A stretch of DNA of 64,000 nt from Chaetorhynchus papuensis (GCA_013396525.1 VWYX01000656.1:310001-374000); one strand, 5' to 3'; shown: positions 8,822 through 23,800, counted from the stretch's first letter. The notes: generated by a model not told the origin, from the sequence alone. A program made the numbers and translations.

Positions 8822-11800
8822 GTGAGTGCCGCGGGCCGGGCCCTGCCTGACCTTGGCCCCCGCCCGGCCCCGCTGTCCGGCGGCGCCGGGAGCGGCCGCG
8901 GGGCTGCGCCGGGAGCGGGGGTGGTGCGGGCGGCGGGGCCGCGCTCCTTCCCTCTGCCCCTCGCGCCGCAACTTCTCCCGGCGCGCTTTTTCTGTCTACG
9001 AGGAGCCCGTTCCGTGGCTGCGGAGGCACCGGCGCTCTGGACGTGTCGTTCGCTGCTGACACGGCTCGGGCTCGCCGGCCCCGGGCAGCGGCTGCTCGGC
9101 ACGCGGGGGGCCCTGGCGCTGCCCTTCCTCGGGGGCTGCGGAGCAGGGCAGGGGCTCCCAGGTGCGCTCGCAGCCCGCCCCGGAGCGGGGGCTGTGCCGG
9201 AACCGGGGCTCTCTCCTCGCGGCGTCCCGGCTCCTGCGGCAGGGAGGAGCCGCCGTGCTGCGGGAGCCTCTGACAGCCACCTTCCCCTCCCCGGGGACGG
9301 CCCAGGGCGCACAGCGGTCCTGCTGCATCGCACGGGTGCTGGGAGTAGCGATGCAAAAGGTGCAGCCCGGGTGCTGCGGCAAGAGCTGAGGATTGGCGCT
9401 TTTCCTTCTGTTCCCTGAAAAATTCATGTTGGTTAAGAGATCCGTGAAACTGATCATTTCGATAAATTATTTTTTTGGGGGGACTGCCTGCATATAAATG
9501 CCCGTTTACATATTGCAGACCTCGTAGCTAATGGAGTGGAAGCTAGGATATTTTAGAAACAGAAAGCTGCGGGATCTCTGAAGTCTAGAAGAGTTCTACG
9601 TGTAAATACATAGGTCAGATAGCTAAAAGTCTATTGCAGTTCTCAAAAATACTGTCTTTGGTTACACGGTAGAAGCGTATCTGTAGGATTTACGTGGCAT
9701 AATTTAATAGTGTTCCTGGAGACAAAGGAGCCCTGCTGCCTCTAGATGATTCTTCCCTGTGATGTGAGACCACAGACAAGAAGCTGCTGGTGCCTCTTGA
9801 CATCGGGGTGGGAAAGCAGGAGTAGACTCAGCCCCAGAGCAGATACTTGATAAAGCAAGGAAGAGTTTTCAATTCCCTTAGAGCTTCTCTCAAGGAAAAG
9901 TCATAAGGAAAAAATGGCAAAGGCTTAATGAAAAGAGAGCTGGTGAAAAGGAAAAAAAAAAAGGTGAGATAATGGAAACACACCCTGGCACGTGTTCGTG
10001 AGAACCTGGAGGGAAAATTCCCTTTCCCTTTCCCACCCTTGCATTTTGGAATGCTTGCCATCTCCGACTTTGGATCTTCTCAAAAGGAATAACAAATCAG
10101 TGGTGCATAAGTGTGTAGCTTACAAGCATGGTCCTGTTGCCGAGAAGAGAATTTGCTTTGTGTTATACAGCACTATGGGAATGTTGGGAATACTGTGCTG
10201 CTGTCCCGTTGGAGGTGTGTGGCACAGGCTCTGAAATGTTGTGACAAAGTAAGTTACAGAAAAACGTCTTGTTAGGAGCTTCCTTCTTCTGGAGAGCTTG
10301 TTTGTGGGTATGGTTCTTGAGCAACATAAACTGCTCTTTGAAACTTTTTCTTCCAGGAATTCATTTTTATTCTATATAGTAATTAAATGTAACAAAATTG
10401 CGATTCAAGGCAGTGCTGATAACTGCAGTTCATAAATAGTTCTGTTAACTTGCTTTGACACTTACCATGTTGTTATCTACGTTATGCACCTCATCTTCTC
10501 TAGATTACGCTTGAGCACAGGGTTATCTTTGTGTGATGTTGCCCAGCAGTAACACACTGCACATTTAAATGTAATTCTGTGGGTTCCCTGCCTCTTGCCT
10601 GGGCGATTTTGTAGACTTGCTGCTGCATAAGCCATTGTATGAATTGATATAAACTATTGCAATTGTTTGTTCTCTCTCTGCAGGAGGTCACAGCCAGTAG
10701 CCGCCACTATGTCGATAGATTGTTTGACCTCGATCCCCAAAAAGTCCTGCAAGGTGTCATGTAAGTCATTGAAACACTCGTGGGCTCTTGCTTGTGCATA
10801 GGCCAGGTGTACTTGATCTTACTAGAGTGATGGGTCAAGGGCAAGAAGCTCTTCCTATGGTTTATTTGAGAAATGTAGTTGGCAAATCTTAATAGAAATA
10901 AGTCAGTATTGATATAGAGATAGTATTGATACAGACTCTCACTCTGTAGTGCATATGGTTCATAACACAGCCTCCCAGTTGCCAGAAATGAGGTTAAACA
11001 TTCTGTGAGCACTGAACATTTTTTCAGATGTATTTCTGCCTTTTGGCCACATTTTGCTTCTCTTCCAGGTCAGTCGAGACTCTTTTCTCTTACTGCACTG
11101 CCAAGTCAGTGTACCTGCCTCTTACTCCTTCCCCTGCTGCCATGCCTGCGTGTTGGCTTTGACTTTTTTAATGCTTGGCTTCTGTCTCCCTGTGGGAACT
11201 GCAAGCTGCAAGAGAATGCTTCCACAGAAGTGAATTTGGATGCAAGCTGTACTTCAGTACTTCTGTTTCATGCCAGTGGTCAGGGTAGTGACTGAGAGAG
11301 TGAGTCAAGGAGCAGGAGTGAAACTGCTGCAAAGCTCTGGTTGTTCCCTTGCTGTCCTTGGGCCACGAGCTTTCCACTAGAATCACTTTTCCAGCAAAGT
11401 GGCAAACGAGACCTTGCTTAGGACTGACTTTGGTGGTGAAACCAGACCAGACCTTTTTGGGCTTAGCAGTAGCTTGCTGGCTGTGGCTGTCTACTGAAAC
11501 ACCAGGAGAAGTCAGAGGAACAAGTGGATCAAAAAGCCAAGAATGTTGGTTGTGTTGCTTAGCATGACCTGAGGTGTTTCCCAGTAGCAGATGAAAACAG
11601 TTTTTCCAGGTGTCCAGGGGCAACATGTCAGTGTCCCTGTAAAATACATGAAGAACCCAAAATTGTCCTGGGAGCTTTCTTGGCTGGAATATCCCCTTAC
11701 CTGTATAAGAACTTCTGATACCCCACTGTAACTATGTGCAGGTCCTTAAGTCTGCTCTAGGGGAGTCTGGTTTTGCTTCCACCCCTTGGCCTTCATAGTC

Positions 11801-14800
11801 CCCTCCTCATAAGGGTGGTGGGGTGGTCCTGGGGAAGGACGTGTCTCATCCAGTGTCCCGGTGGGGTGACTGAGCCCCTCTTTCTCCCTGGCAGATGCTC
11901 TGAGCCATGGCTGGTCCTCCGTCCCTGCTCTCCTTCCTTTTTAAAGGACTGGAGCCCACAACCCTTGATAATCCCTTCCCTATCTTTTGATATGTTACTC
12001 ATCTTTTGAAGTATAACTGGTCTCCCAGAAACAGGAGATTTAGGCAGCATCTTTGTCTCAGATAACATCTGAAATTCTTCATCTTGTCTGTGGGTGTCAG
12101 TGGATTCTATGCTGAGATCCTTTTCTTGTATTTAAACACAAGAAAATACCAATTTATTTCACAATATCTCTCACAGGGCAGATTTGGATGGTAAAACTGT
12201 ATTTGTGATGCTCTGGCTGAAATCTTAATTGTGAGAGTATCTTTACTGAGTCTGAGCCAGTCCTATGTGGCAGATGTCTTGTTTTTGAAATATTGGTGGG
12301 TGGCTGTGTGACAGTCCAATTTAGAAAAATTGATGTAAAAGATAGAATAAGAATATAAAAATGTATATAAAAGATGGAATTTAGAGTAGTGTATATATGA
12401 AAAATTTCTATCAGTCCAGGATTCCTTTTGGGTAGAAAAATACTGCTTTGTCCTTCTTTCTTTGATTTCAGGGTATATGCAGAGGTATTGAAGTTGGAAT
12501 GAACTGGTATTTGGGGTGGACTAGGAAAGGATTAAAGTTTTTCCAGAAGTGCCTGTCAGAAGCTTTACCAGATATGCTGCATCCTTTGCAGAAAATCTTT
12601 GGAAACAAAGATGTGCTAGTTTTTCCCTGCATCCTGGCTGGAAATACTGATGACCTAGATTTGTATTTTGATTGATGGAACTGTATGAATATCAAGAATC
12701 AGAAAATGGGCTGTTGTACGAGGCTTTGTTTCTGCAGATTGTCTTCAGTTACAATAGTCCTGTTTTTCATATGCTTGAATGAATAACTTGGGCTTGGGGC
12801 TTTTTTTCATTGCGTCCTTGTAATTTTAATGAAACCCAACTTCTGAATGAGCTTTGATAAAGGTAAAATGTACCTAAATGCTTCTTGAACTTGAAAATCA
12901 TGCCAGTCCAGTTTTCATCTTGTAACTTGAGAAAGCTTTAATTACATATTCTGAAAGCATTTAAATGATTAAAATCTCTTTTTTTTTTTCCTTTCTTTCC
13001 CATGAATTTTCAGAGAGGTGGTGTTCAGAGTTTTCCATGTCAGATAATAAAGCTTTACCTGGTTAGGAGCTTTATTTTCCTTCTACTGGGAAAACCAACC
13101 ATTTCCTTGTTGTCCAGTACTGCTACATGTGGGTCTGTTGATCTTATTTCAAAATGCCAAGTTTCCCGCAGAACTTCGGTTCACATCATTTCTGTCCTGC
13201 TCATGTGGGTATTGATAGTGGGTAGGAAGGGGAGAACTGTGAGTACCTGCCACTAAATCCTGAATTTCTGTTCAGGATTTGAAAAATTGAGATGACTACT
13301 GCCTTTTTTACTGTACCTGGTAGTGAACTGAAGTGTTCAAAGCCCATCTCCATACCCACATCTGTGTGGTAGTGTGTGTGTTTTTATCTTCTACTTAGTG
13401 TCTTTGTAGATGAGCAAGGTTAATATAGTAGTTCCCTTCTCTAAACATGAACTCTATATTGTGGCCATGCTTATGTTTGAGAGGTCTTTACAGGTTTGCT
13501 TTGTGCCTCCTTAGGTGCTCCTGTGACCCGTTCCTCTTGCTGTTGTAGAGCTCAGGTTTTCTCCAGTGTGCTCTGAGTGCATTCTGCAAGGTCAGCACTG
13601 ATGTCAGGTGTGCAGCTCTTGAGTGCAGCTCATGTGGGCAGTGCTTGCACTGCCTCACACAGATACTGCAGGGCATTAAATGCTGTGGTCTGTCAGGTTC
13701 TCTTCAATGTTTTGCTGTTACTGGCAGAGGAACAGAACAGAAGTGGCTCTGTAAATTTCTGTGTTTTTATGAGAGCTTCATTTGTCCCAAGGTGGTTGCT
13801 GCAACATCATCTTGTGCTTTGCAGTATTTATTTTTTTAAAAGCACTTCTGCCTTGTGATCCTTAGACTGTCATTTGCTTTTCACCTGCTGTTAAGCTCAG
13901 GACCACATTGTTCAGATGCAAGACTGATACCTGGTTTTATCCTCTATTTTATTTGCTGATCAGGGGCTTCTTTGAGAGACATTTTGTCATGCTTACATTT
14001 AGCCTGGTGCCTTCCAAGTGGCAATCTATCATTTTGTGGAGCGCTGTGTAATCCCACCTCAAGGCTGGGTTTGAAAGGAGCATCCTTTCTGACAAGCCTG
14101 GCTTACTCAAGGTCCCAACTGTTTCTCATCAGGCTGTTTCTCAGCAGTCAGAGGGTGTCATCCTTGAAGACTTGTAAATTACCTTCTTTGTAGTGCACTG
14201 ACAATTCCTGTGCTGCTGTTCCTGTCCTTTATGGCCAGCAGGAATCAGTAGGCAAGCATTTTCCAACCTCACGTGAGCGTTTAATTTCTCAGCGCAATGA
14301 AAGAAACATCCTATAGAAATGGCACATGGTCCTCACACTGTATGTGTTTTGCATCCAACTTTTTTTATTTTTCTAGTTTGGGTCTGTAATAAGTGTTCCA
14401 GGCACACGTTTAGATGGCTGTGAAATAGTGAGCTGTGTTCTCAGCTATGGCTGTCGGAGGGATCATCAGTGCAGTGTTCACACATGCCCACTGCAAAAAC
14501 TCTGTGAAATATGAGAGGCAACTTCATGGAGTGGGAAGAGAGGAAATTCCCATCTCAGTTCTAATGGAGCAACAGGTACCCCCCTTCAGACAGTTGTGAA
14601 GAGGCTACTTCGGCTTCTTGTTCTTGTCTGTTAAACAAATCTTCTGTAACACGAAGTGATGAACAGCCCTTGTTTCCACATTTTGCATCCCAAACAGCTG
14701 CATCACATTTTTAGTCTCATTGGACACTTCTGAACCTCAGTTTTCTGCAGGAGCTGTTTTGGTTTTGTGCATATTCCCTTGGCCCTGTGGAAACAGAGCA

Positions 14801-17800
14801 GTCATTAGAGAGTTGTTCCTGTCATAGTTTGCCCCTGTACGTTTTTGGTCAATTCTGTTGTCTCCTAGACAGTACACTGTAGTAAATGCATATCCTGCAT
14901 GAAACTTGGAGGTGTTATTGGCTAACAACAAGTGATGTCATTTTCTGAAGCGTTGTTTTTGTGCAGAGTCATTCATGTGTTGAGGGAAGAGGCTCCTCAG
15001 TCCCTTGTTGGTGCTTTGTGAACTGTGGGATGGGCTCTTTGTGGCTTGGAGCTGGGAAGCTGCAGGGTCTGACAGAAACTGGAGCAGGTTTAGGTGGTGC
15101 TGGAAGCACTGCTCCATTTGTTGGTTTTTCTGTTTCAAGAGTTGAGCTGTGAAGGAAGGCTTTTCAGAGGGAGAGAAGGAACTGAAAGGCTTAAACATCT
15201 GAGAATTAAGCAGTGCTCTGTGAAGGGGGCTTTCAGTGCAGTGGTTTTTGTAGTCAGGTGGAAGGATGGTGTAGACGGAGGGGAGAGAGGGAGATGCACT
15301 TCAGTGCAAGTGTGTTCCTGTCACAGAGAAAAGGTGCACTTCTGTGCTTTTTTTATAATGCAGCAAAAGGTGCATATGCAGAATAGCTTTTTTTGGCAAA
15401 AATTGTTATGTGTTATAACTCCTGGTCTAATATTTAGGGCTAAACTTCAGATGTACCTATGACATTTGGCCAGCAATTTCAGCCTTACAGGGATGTTTAA
15501 TATTTCAAGCCTTGCAGTTACTGCTCTGAACCTGTGAGAGAATGATGGTTATTGACTCTGTTTCACTGCTGCCTTTGAGATGGCTGTGAAGCAGCTTTTC
15601 TCCAAAACCCCTCTGTTGATACCACCCTCAGCACGGTGATACTGTTGCTGGGGTGGTTTCAGGCTTGGAGTCAGATGAGGGAGGAGGAGCAGCCTGTGTC
15701 AGGCTGGCTGATGGAGCTGGAGAGAATGGGGTCAGCATTGGTCACAGGAGTCCTGAGGTGGGACTCACACCTCAAGCTGAGCACAGCTGAACACTACATG
15801 GCCATTCAGAGTTTACCTTGCCCTTATTAATCTGTTAGACAGAGGCACTGGCCCCCTGCAGGGGAGGGCACATGCAGCAGGCAGCTGAGGGAGAAATAGT
15901 TCTGCCCTTTGGGGGTGTGGGGGGTGTTGTCAAGGCTGAACTTGGAGGTTGGGCCTGAGGGATGTGTGCCACAGAGCCAGCAAGGCTGCTGAGTTTGTGA
16001 TTCTTCATATTTGACATTGGAGTTTTTGGTTCCAAGCTGCCAGTTTGCACTGATAGCAATCAGTATTAAAAAAAGTTGAATTTAGTGGCTTTCCAAAAGA
16101 AGCTCATTTTCCATTTGCGATATGGAACATTGATGCTAATGCCCTGTAAAGGGTTGGCATTTCTGGTAACATGCAAAGGACAGAACTCTGTTTACCAGTT
16201 AATTTGTGTACCAGATGATTCAGCTGACTTTAGTATGTATGCTGTGGTGTTGGTGCTGAACTGATAATGTCAGTTGTTGAGATGCTTTTCTTTGGGGATT
16301 GTAGCAGGAAGGCTAGCTCATAGAATTACTTGCTAAAATATATTTCAAACAGGCATTATCTGAAATGTCCAGAAACTCCAGAATGAGAGAGTTTATGGGC
16401 CTATAGATATTAGGGGATTTCTGTTCTAATGAGAACTTAGTAACGCCCATTTGAAAAAGGGAATTTAGACATGACTAGGCCAATACATCATCTTAGCTCT
16501 GATAGCTATTTGGAGATAAAAATCAGAGGTTTTGCTTCATGTCAGAAGGACTTTAGATTATTATAACCTAATGGGTAGTAGCTATGTTAAATTAATAGGG
16601 TTTGGTGGTCCTTTGATGGTTGCTGGCCTAAGGTGCAGTGGACAGTGTCAAACAATATTCCAAGCTCACATCTAGAACAGCCAAGCACGTGCTGCAAGGC
16701 CATTTTAAGGTATTTTCCTGTCCTGAACGAAACTTAAAACTTCTTCATGTGAATCACTTGTGGTGGGCAACATTCTGTAGATAAAGAGTGGTGGGCTTAA
16801 AATAGGACAATGGACAAAAGTAACTGTAAATAAAGGGACAGTGAATGAAGAACAGTGCAGTAAAATTGTAGTGTTACAGATACCTCTTGGTTTAATGAAC
16901 TTTCATTTAATTTTTGCTTAAGCTGTGGGATGCACTGCTAAATGCTGAAGGCAGTCCTTCATGCTGGGAAGTGAAATATCCTCGGGGGGAGATAGAAGCT
17001 TTAAAAAACAAGGTACCACAGTTATTTGTATTTGATATTTTGGGTCATCCATGTGAAGCAGCAGTGGTGGAGCTGCTCTTCTCATGTGGTTTGGCTGTTT
17101 CGGGACAGTTGTGAAAGAAGTGTTTTGCTGATCTGGCGTCACAGAGCAGGGATTTTCTCAGTGAGGATTTGTGAGAGTTCTGCTGAGCTGCAGCTGTTTT
17201 GCCCACACCTCTTTTGGGATAATTCTTTACTGTTAGGACCGAGTGTGGTTAAATAGTAGAGATTGATGCTGAAATTGAAATGCTCATAATACAGAGCTCT
17301 CTGTAGCGGTGGTTGGTGTGGTTTTGTTGGTTTCGGTTTTTTTTTTTTCGTTTATAAAGGTTACATAATAAATGTTAGCTAAACTCCCATCCTCCACTAA
17401 CTTCAAGCACTTTAAATTTGGGTTACATTGTTTTTAAGGCTAAGTGAGGCAAATTGTCTCTCCATTACTGATCTCCTGCGACTTGTAGCATAATATCCTG
17501 ACTTAGTGCAAAGGGTGAGGCAATAAAACGTGCTTGGGAGAGGTGGGAAAAGCAGCAGCTCCCTTTTGTCAGTCCAGGCAGAGACTGCAAAGGAACTTGA
17601 GTTGAAACTGCAGCCAAAGACATGGAGAGCTGACGTTAAGCTGGATCAGAAGGGCAGCACATGAATTGACTGATGTAAACTCTGATGTGGAAGTGGAGGT
17701 TTGGTATGAGAGGTTTCTGCAGTCTGTCACACACAGCAAGAGGAGCACTGGAAAACAGGATAAATTCAGGCTAGGAGTAAGCTATCAATATCTCTAACTA

Positions 17801-20800
17801 CAGGTATGGGTCACTGAAACACTTCCCTTTCTGTTTGGTAGACTGCCTTTGGCAGGAAATCTTATGACACGGTAAGTTGCTTCTCCAGAGAGGATACTTG
17901 AGATAGGAGTTCAAGCATTCTCGGTGGCATTGTGATATGGAGGAGTTGGGTTAAACGATCACTTTTAGCCTTATGTGTGTTAACTTCTCCTGTTCTGCAG
18001 TGTTGTAATTGCAGCTAGGTGCTATTTTTCTACAACACTTTGGTCTTATGCACTGAGACTACAGTATTAAGATGGAGAACAATCATGGATTGAGGGGCTT
18101 TTGTTTAAATGTTGTTTGTTTAGTTTGCACGGTGTGTTGATTGTGTCACAGTTTCCAAGTGTTAAAATTCAAAGGAGTTGAGTAATGCTGTCTCAATGTG
18201 CTGCTTTGTTCTTTCCTGTAAAATCATCTTTTTCATTGCATCAACTGATATTTTTGAATGGGATTAGAAATCTTGAAACTTTGCTTCCCAACTTGATGAT
18301 TAACCTTAAAAATAAGCTGATTTAGGACTTCTGTGGTTTGCTTGAGTTGGCAGGAGTTTGTAACATTTTATTCACTTGATTGGACCAGGAATCATGTTAG
18401 TACAAACACTACTTACTAAAGGAGTAGAAGACAGCTTCAAGTCATAGTAGTGTCCATCTTAGAAATTAATTCTGTGACAGTACTGATGGACATATTTTAA
18501 CATGCAAAACTGGTCATTAATTCCTGATGTCATTTTGCATCTTGTCTACAAAAATGGGAGAGTGGAGGAAAGGGAGCAGGAGGAGGAGACAAAAGCTGTA
18601 GGAAGCATAATTGTCCAGACTTAGCTCCTCCACAGTGAGCTTTTGACTGTAGTCCAGCCAGTGCAGGTGCCATTTGCTTCTATGATCCTGAAACTTAGAA
18701 ACTCTCCTGGAGTTTGGGCAGCTGGTTTTTGTCTGAGCTGTGTCCCTGTATCAGCTGCCAGTACCTCAGCTTTTTAGAAGGTTGCATTTTGAGTTTTTGA
18801 AACCCTTGAGAATGCTGCTCTTTTCTTTGAGAACTCTATTGCTGGTGACTTTGGGCAGCCCCTGGTAGATAAATCTCCAGCCCTGACAGCACTTTGTGTT
18901 GGGAGCTTCGTCTGGCTGTGTAACTGGCTTGGAATCTCTTGGAACTATTTCATACTAAAAGTGAAAGCGTTGGCTGGAGGTGCCCAGGGCTGCTTTTCCT
19001 TCTGTGATTGTTCAGCTCATGTTTGATACCCTTCTCTGTCTAGGAACCCCTGAGATATGGCTCCTTGCTGTTTTCAAAAGCCATGAGATGAGGAAATGTC
19101 ATGCAGGCTGTTTATTTCCTCTTCTTCTGTGGAGTTCCTGTGGCTGCTTCCTCAAGTCACTCTGGTTTGTTTCAAGATCTTTTGTATTGCTTTGCTGGAA
19201 GGTGGCGTAGGAAAGCTCTCGGGCTTCCTAACAGAATTCTATAATTTGTTCTGTTTGTGCTTGGTTTACTGTATTTAAAAATGGAGGTAGAAGCAAACTG
19301 TCCTGGGGGTGTCCTTGTATCCATGCTGCTTTCTCAGGATTTCTTTTGCAGGAGAGATGCAGGTATGGGGGCTCACTGGGTTGCTGTGAAAGTCTCTTCT
19401 TTCTCAGCTGGGACCTGAGCTCACTCTTCTGTTGCATTGGGGTTTTATTCTGTGGAGGGAGTCCCAAACTTAGAACTGACCTCATGAAGATGTTGAATTT
19501 CAGTAACTTCTGCGTAGGATGAAGGTCAGTGCCTCAGCTTCCTTCTGCAATAGGAATTTTCATTGACTACTAATTTTCTCAGGGTGTAGACATTTAATAA
19601 TATTTTTTTATTGGTTAAGAATCATTGAAACTAAAAGACCATATTTTACTCACAAACTGTTATATTTAATATTGCTTCTTGCTTATCTGAAGTGGCTATA
19701 TCATGTGCCTTTAAATAATTACACTTTAAACATCAGAATAAAACCAGAACTTCATACACAGGTGGCAGATTAGTTCCTCTTGTAACTCTTGTCAAGCTGT
19801 ATTTAGGTGGAAATTAGATTTTTTTTTAGTTTAATGTACTCCTAAAATATTTTAAACACTCATGCTGTGTTCATATACTAGCATGCATTGCACTTTATTT
19901 ATAGCTAATTAATTGAACTGATTGCTTTTGGGTTGCAATGTTCCAAAACATTGCTGGAGCTGATAAACATCACCGGATAATTTTTTTCTGCTTTTCTCAA
20001 GTTTGTAGGAAGAAAATCAGCCTTGCTGCTTTTCCAGTCTCTAGGTTGTTTCATAACTTAAAGCTGAGTGGTCACAGGGTTGAACTGATATAGTGATATT
20101 TTTATTTCTTTAAGAAGCAATAAGAGATTGAAAAAGCTGGTTTAGCACTTCAGGAAGCAATATTCCCAAGCACTTAGCTAGGATCTCGGCAGTATTTTAT
20201 TGTTGGCAGCCTGTGTTATTCCTCCTTGCAGGTTTTTTTAATGTAAATTACTTAATTGCACTATACAAAATGTCAGCATAAATATCAGGTTTTAAATCTA
20301 TACATTAAATTGATTGTAATTCAGGTTATTTTGTTAAATGATTTGGAATTTAGTCTGAATCTAAACTATAAGATTTAATATTCAGGATATTAAAAAAATC
20401 CAAATCAAAAACCCAGCCAACCTCAAATGCATCTTAAGGGCTCTGTTTTATGGAGCTTCAGATTTGTCTTTTGGCTCTCCACAGTTGCTGTTTTCAGCTG
20501 AGGAGCTCAGTAGTGCTGAGGTGTTCTGGGTGCAGGTGCCAGGTCTGGGCTTCTCTTGGGAGGCTGCTCCGGCTGTGCTGGTGCCTGGCAGCAGGCTCAT
20601 AACCCGCTGGGGAGCTTGGAGCTGGGAATTGGAAAGGCTGGATCTCCCTCTGGATCATGGTCCTGTCACAGGTTAGGCCTGGAGTCACCACAGATGGGTC
20701 GTTCTTCTGAAGTTCTCATCGCCTGTAACTGCGTTGTTACTGCTGTTCCCTTCTTCCTTATGCCAAGGACTCCTTTGCCCAGAGGAAATGGGAGCAGGGT

Positions 20801-23800
20801 GCCTGACATTTGGAAATAAAGTGGGTGTTAGGTTTGGACTCAGTTTCTGAGGTTTCTTTGTTACCTCTTGTACAAGATAATGATCTTTGCTGCTTTTTTT
20901 TCCTTGGATGAATCTCATGATGTCTTGGATCTGTAATCAGTCAAGCTTGAACTCGTTGGAGGTGATGTTCTCAAATAAGGGAGTCGCCCTCAGTTTTTCC
21001 AAGGTTTGTGATTCACCAAGGACCTGGTAGTCTAGAACAGCATATGGTAGTTCCTTACTTAGGGAATTAGCTTCCTGATCAGGAAAATCTCTATGAAATA
21101 TCATATGGAATTACATAATTATTTTTCATAGTACACAAAAAAAGTCTACTACTATTCAGCATTGAAATATGGCATTTGAAGGGTGTTCTTGCTTTCCATA
21201 TCCACGGCTTCCTGTGTATTGAATCGGGTCACTTCTGTAGGTGGCAGCTTGGAAGAGAGAAGCGTGGCAGGAACTTGGGAGTGCCATAATGCACACAGAC
21301 ATGGGGACCTTGGAGTCCTGTCTCCGACAGGTTCTGGTCGCCTTACCAATCTGAAGGTATTTGACTTGCCTGCAAGTTGAAGTTGGTCAAATGTACATGT
21401 GTTGGATTTGTCAGAAATTACAAACTTGTGCTGTTTCTTACCTGTCTGACATAACTTTTCTGAGGAACTTTATGAATGTGGGATGGAGAAATTCATCCAA
21501 ATCACTTACAGATCAGGATCGTGCCCTCACTAACCCTCTCCACTTGAGTGTTATGGAACTTGGCCATGCTTCTGCCACTTGTGAAAGGGTCTCTAAATCA
21601 AATTCTGATAGGCTGTACTTATTAAATGGTTATAAGGTTAACAAATCATTCTGTTACGGGATTGGGCCAGGGTCACAAAAGTTGGGTAATGTTGTTTTCA
21701 GTTTTGTTTGGTTTTTTTTTTTAACACAAAATATGGTGTAAAATCACCTGAGCAGAGCATGAAAACGTCACCAAGATCTGTTTGTTAATTTTCAGAGTGC
21801 TTGGTTCGTGCCTCCTCTTTAGCTCCCTGGGATGCCTTTGTAGACTGCGGGTAGGTGCAGCTTTTCCCATGGCTCTGATACCTCAGGGTAGCAGGGAGAG
21901 GCAGCCTCTTCAGAAGTCCTGGAGTGGCCTGAGCACTTTAGTACCTGAACTTAATACATCTGTTGGTGCAGTTTTCATTATTGCTCTGAGGCATCTGACC
22001 GTTGCTTCTGCCACTGTTTTGGACTGACTCTTGTATTTCACAAACTTCTAAAAATGACCTTTAATGTGAAGGGTTCAGCATAGAAACCACTGAAGCACTG
22101 TTTTTGATTTTAGTGACATCTTCAAGTCCATTTGTGGAATTTTCGGGGGCTTCCAGCTTAGCCTGTCTGCTGACCTTGCTCTTTCTGCTCTACCTCCTGC
22201 CTTGTGGTGTGAAGTTACCTGGCTTAGGGAGACACAAGGGGAAGGTGCAGTGTTTCCTGCTGATGCTGAGCTGCCTGGAGCTGTGCTGGGCTGGCAGTTG
22301 CTGTTCAGTGATGGCTTCTTGGCAGGGGGGTTCTTGACTCTGCTGGATTCAGGTGTGCACAGAACTGCAGCTGAGCTGCTTTTAGTGCTGCTCCCGTGCT
22401 GGAGCTCTGAGATCACAGCCAGACTTGGAGCTAGCTTGGAATTCCTTGAGCACTCTGGTGTATGCAAGGGAGAGCATGTGGAGAAATTCAGGGAGAACAG
22501 GCAATTAGCTTTTGCTAATTGAGCTTTATGAAGGTCCTGTTTGTGCTAGTCGGATGTTGCCTGCCTTGGCTAAGAAGATTTTTACAACTCTGATGGAGGG
22601 ACTTGTTAAACTTGGGCCACTCTGGGCAGCTGCTTGGTGCAGTGAAACCTGCTCTTTCACTGAGCACCAAAGGACTGTGTTCCTGCTGGCCAGGGCGGAT
22701 CTTACAGGACAGGGATGCTCTATGGTTCTTAAAAATTGCAGATAGCAGCTGGGAGAGATAGAGAGGCAAGAAAATGTGCTTACTTAAAGCAACCACTGAC
22801 GCTCCCAAATTATTTGAATAAGTTATATGCATAGTGATTACCTTATCAGTTTTGCTGCTAACGCTATAATCAATCTAGTGTTGGATTTTAGTTGATAAAG
22901 AATTACCTGAAGTTGATCTGTCTTTATTCTCTGCTCTTAAAGGCCCCAATGACTAGAAAGCTTCCTAGAAATGAATCATCTTGATTTTCTGAAACCATTT
23001 CTAAGTTGCAAGCTTGCTTTCAGATTTTCTGGATGTTCATGTATGCTCAGTGTGTTCATACGAAGAGAAAAAATGAGCAGGTGGTGATAGTTTTTAAGAT
23101 GCAGTAGCAATTTTCTGAACAAGGTTGCAAACCACAGGTTTTCATAGGAATTCTTAGTTTGCACAACAAGTGTCCGCTTTCCAAAGTGCTTCCTGTGTTC
23201 TGGTACTGCAGTGTGAATGCCTGTATGCACTGTGTGCAGTATGAATGCCTGTGTGTAGCCTTGCAGTGACTCTCAGGCAGGAAAATGCTCTGGTTTCCAC
23301 TTCATTCCTGAGATTTTGATGTACAGATGTTTAGGTGTCCTGCTGAAATACATGAAAGGAAGCCTGGGGTGAAGAGGAGAGTGAAAGCCTGGTCTCTGGA
23401 GACTGGTGATAGTTCTTTGTTCCTTTTTCTTAGGTTGCCTTTTCCTGCACCCAGTAGAGTATTCAGTTAATACTTTAAATTACCAATATTTGACTTCCCA
23501 ACCAGTAGTGGGGGTTTTAAAATGTTTTAGAAGTCTAGTGACTATATGGACACAAAGAACCCATATATCTAGTTTTTCTCAGTAATAAGACTTCTTGGTG
23601 TCTGGTGTGCATGTGAGATAGTTTGGGTTTTTGCTTACTTGCAGGAGCTGGGATGTAGTGGAATCCCAGAGCTCTGGGGTATTTTCCTGTGGGCTGAGGA
23701 AACTGTGCCCTGAAGCACTGCCCAGTCTGTAGCTGCAGCATGGACATGTGGAAAACTGCTTGATAAGCCTCATGGAAATAGTAAATTCTATAGATAAGCC

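Larger units (their letters stand above)
8330..9420 (+). promoter_or_regulatory. ARMC8: ARMC8 CpG-island promoter
   Basis: Base composition changes abruptly from AT-rich to very GC- and CpG-rich at about 8330 and returns to normal near 9420. The island covers the ARMC8 5'UTR, first coding exon and start of intron 1. No TATA box is visible. A perfect NRF1 site, a variant NRF1 site, a GC box and a YY1-type motif are present, which is typical of a TATA-less housekeeping promoter. The transcription start is not defined by sequence alone; it probably lies between about 8600 and 8770. Confidence 0.85.

Noticed and set aside
8264..9356. Long open frames on both strands in the CpG island (up to 302 codons on the minus strand)
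   Set aside because: They arise from stop-poor GC-rich DNA and the GCTCG pentamer, give Arg/Ala/Pro/Gly-rich peptides with no domain, and overlap the ARMC8 promoter and exon 1.
10678..10689. Tandem CAGGAG acceptor at ARMC8 exon 2 that might add or drop a Glu
   Set aside because: The second site is GAG, a rarely used acceptor, and the Glu is conserved in the protein as I recall it.
11168..11626. 152-codon minus-strand frame in intron 2
   Set aside because: There is no family resemblance, and codon usage and residues look random.
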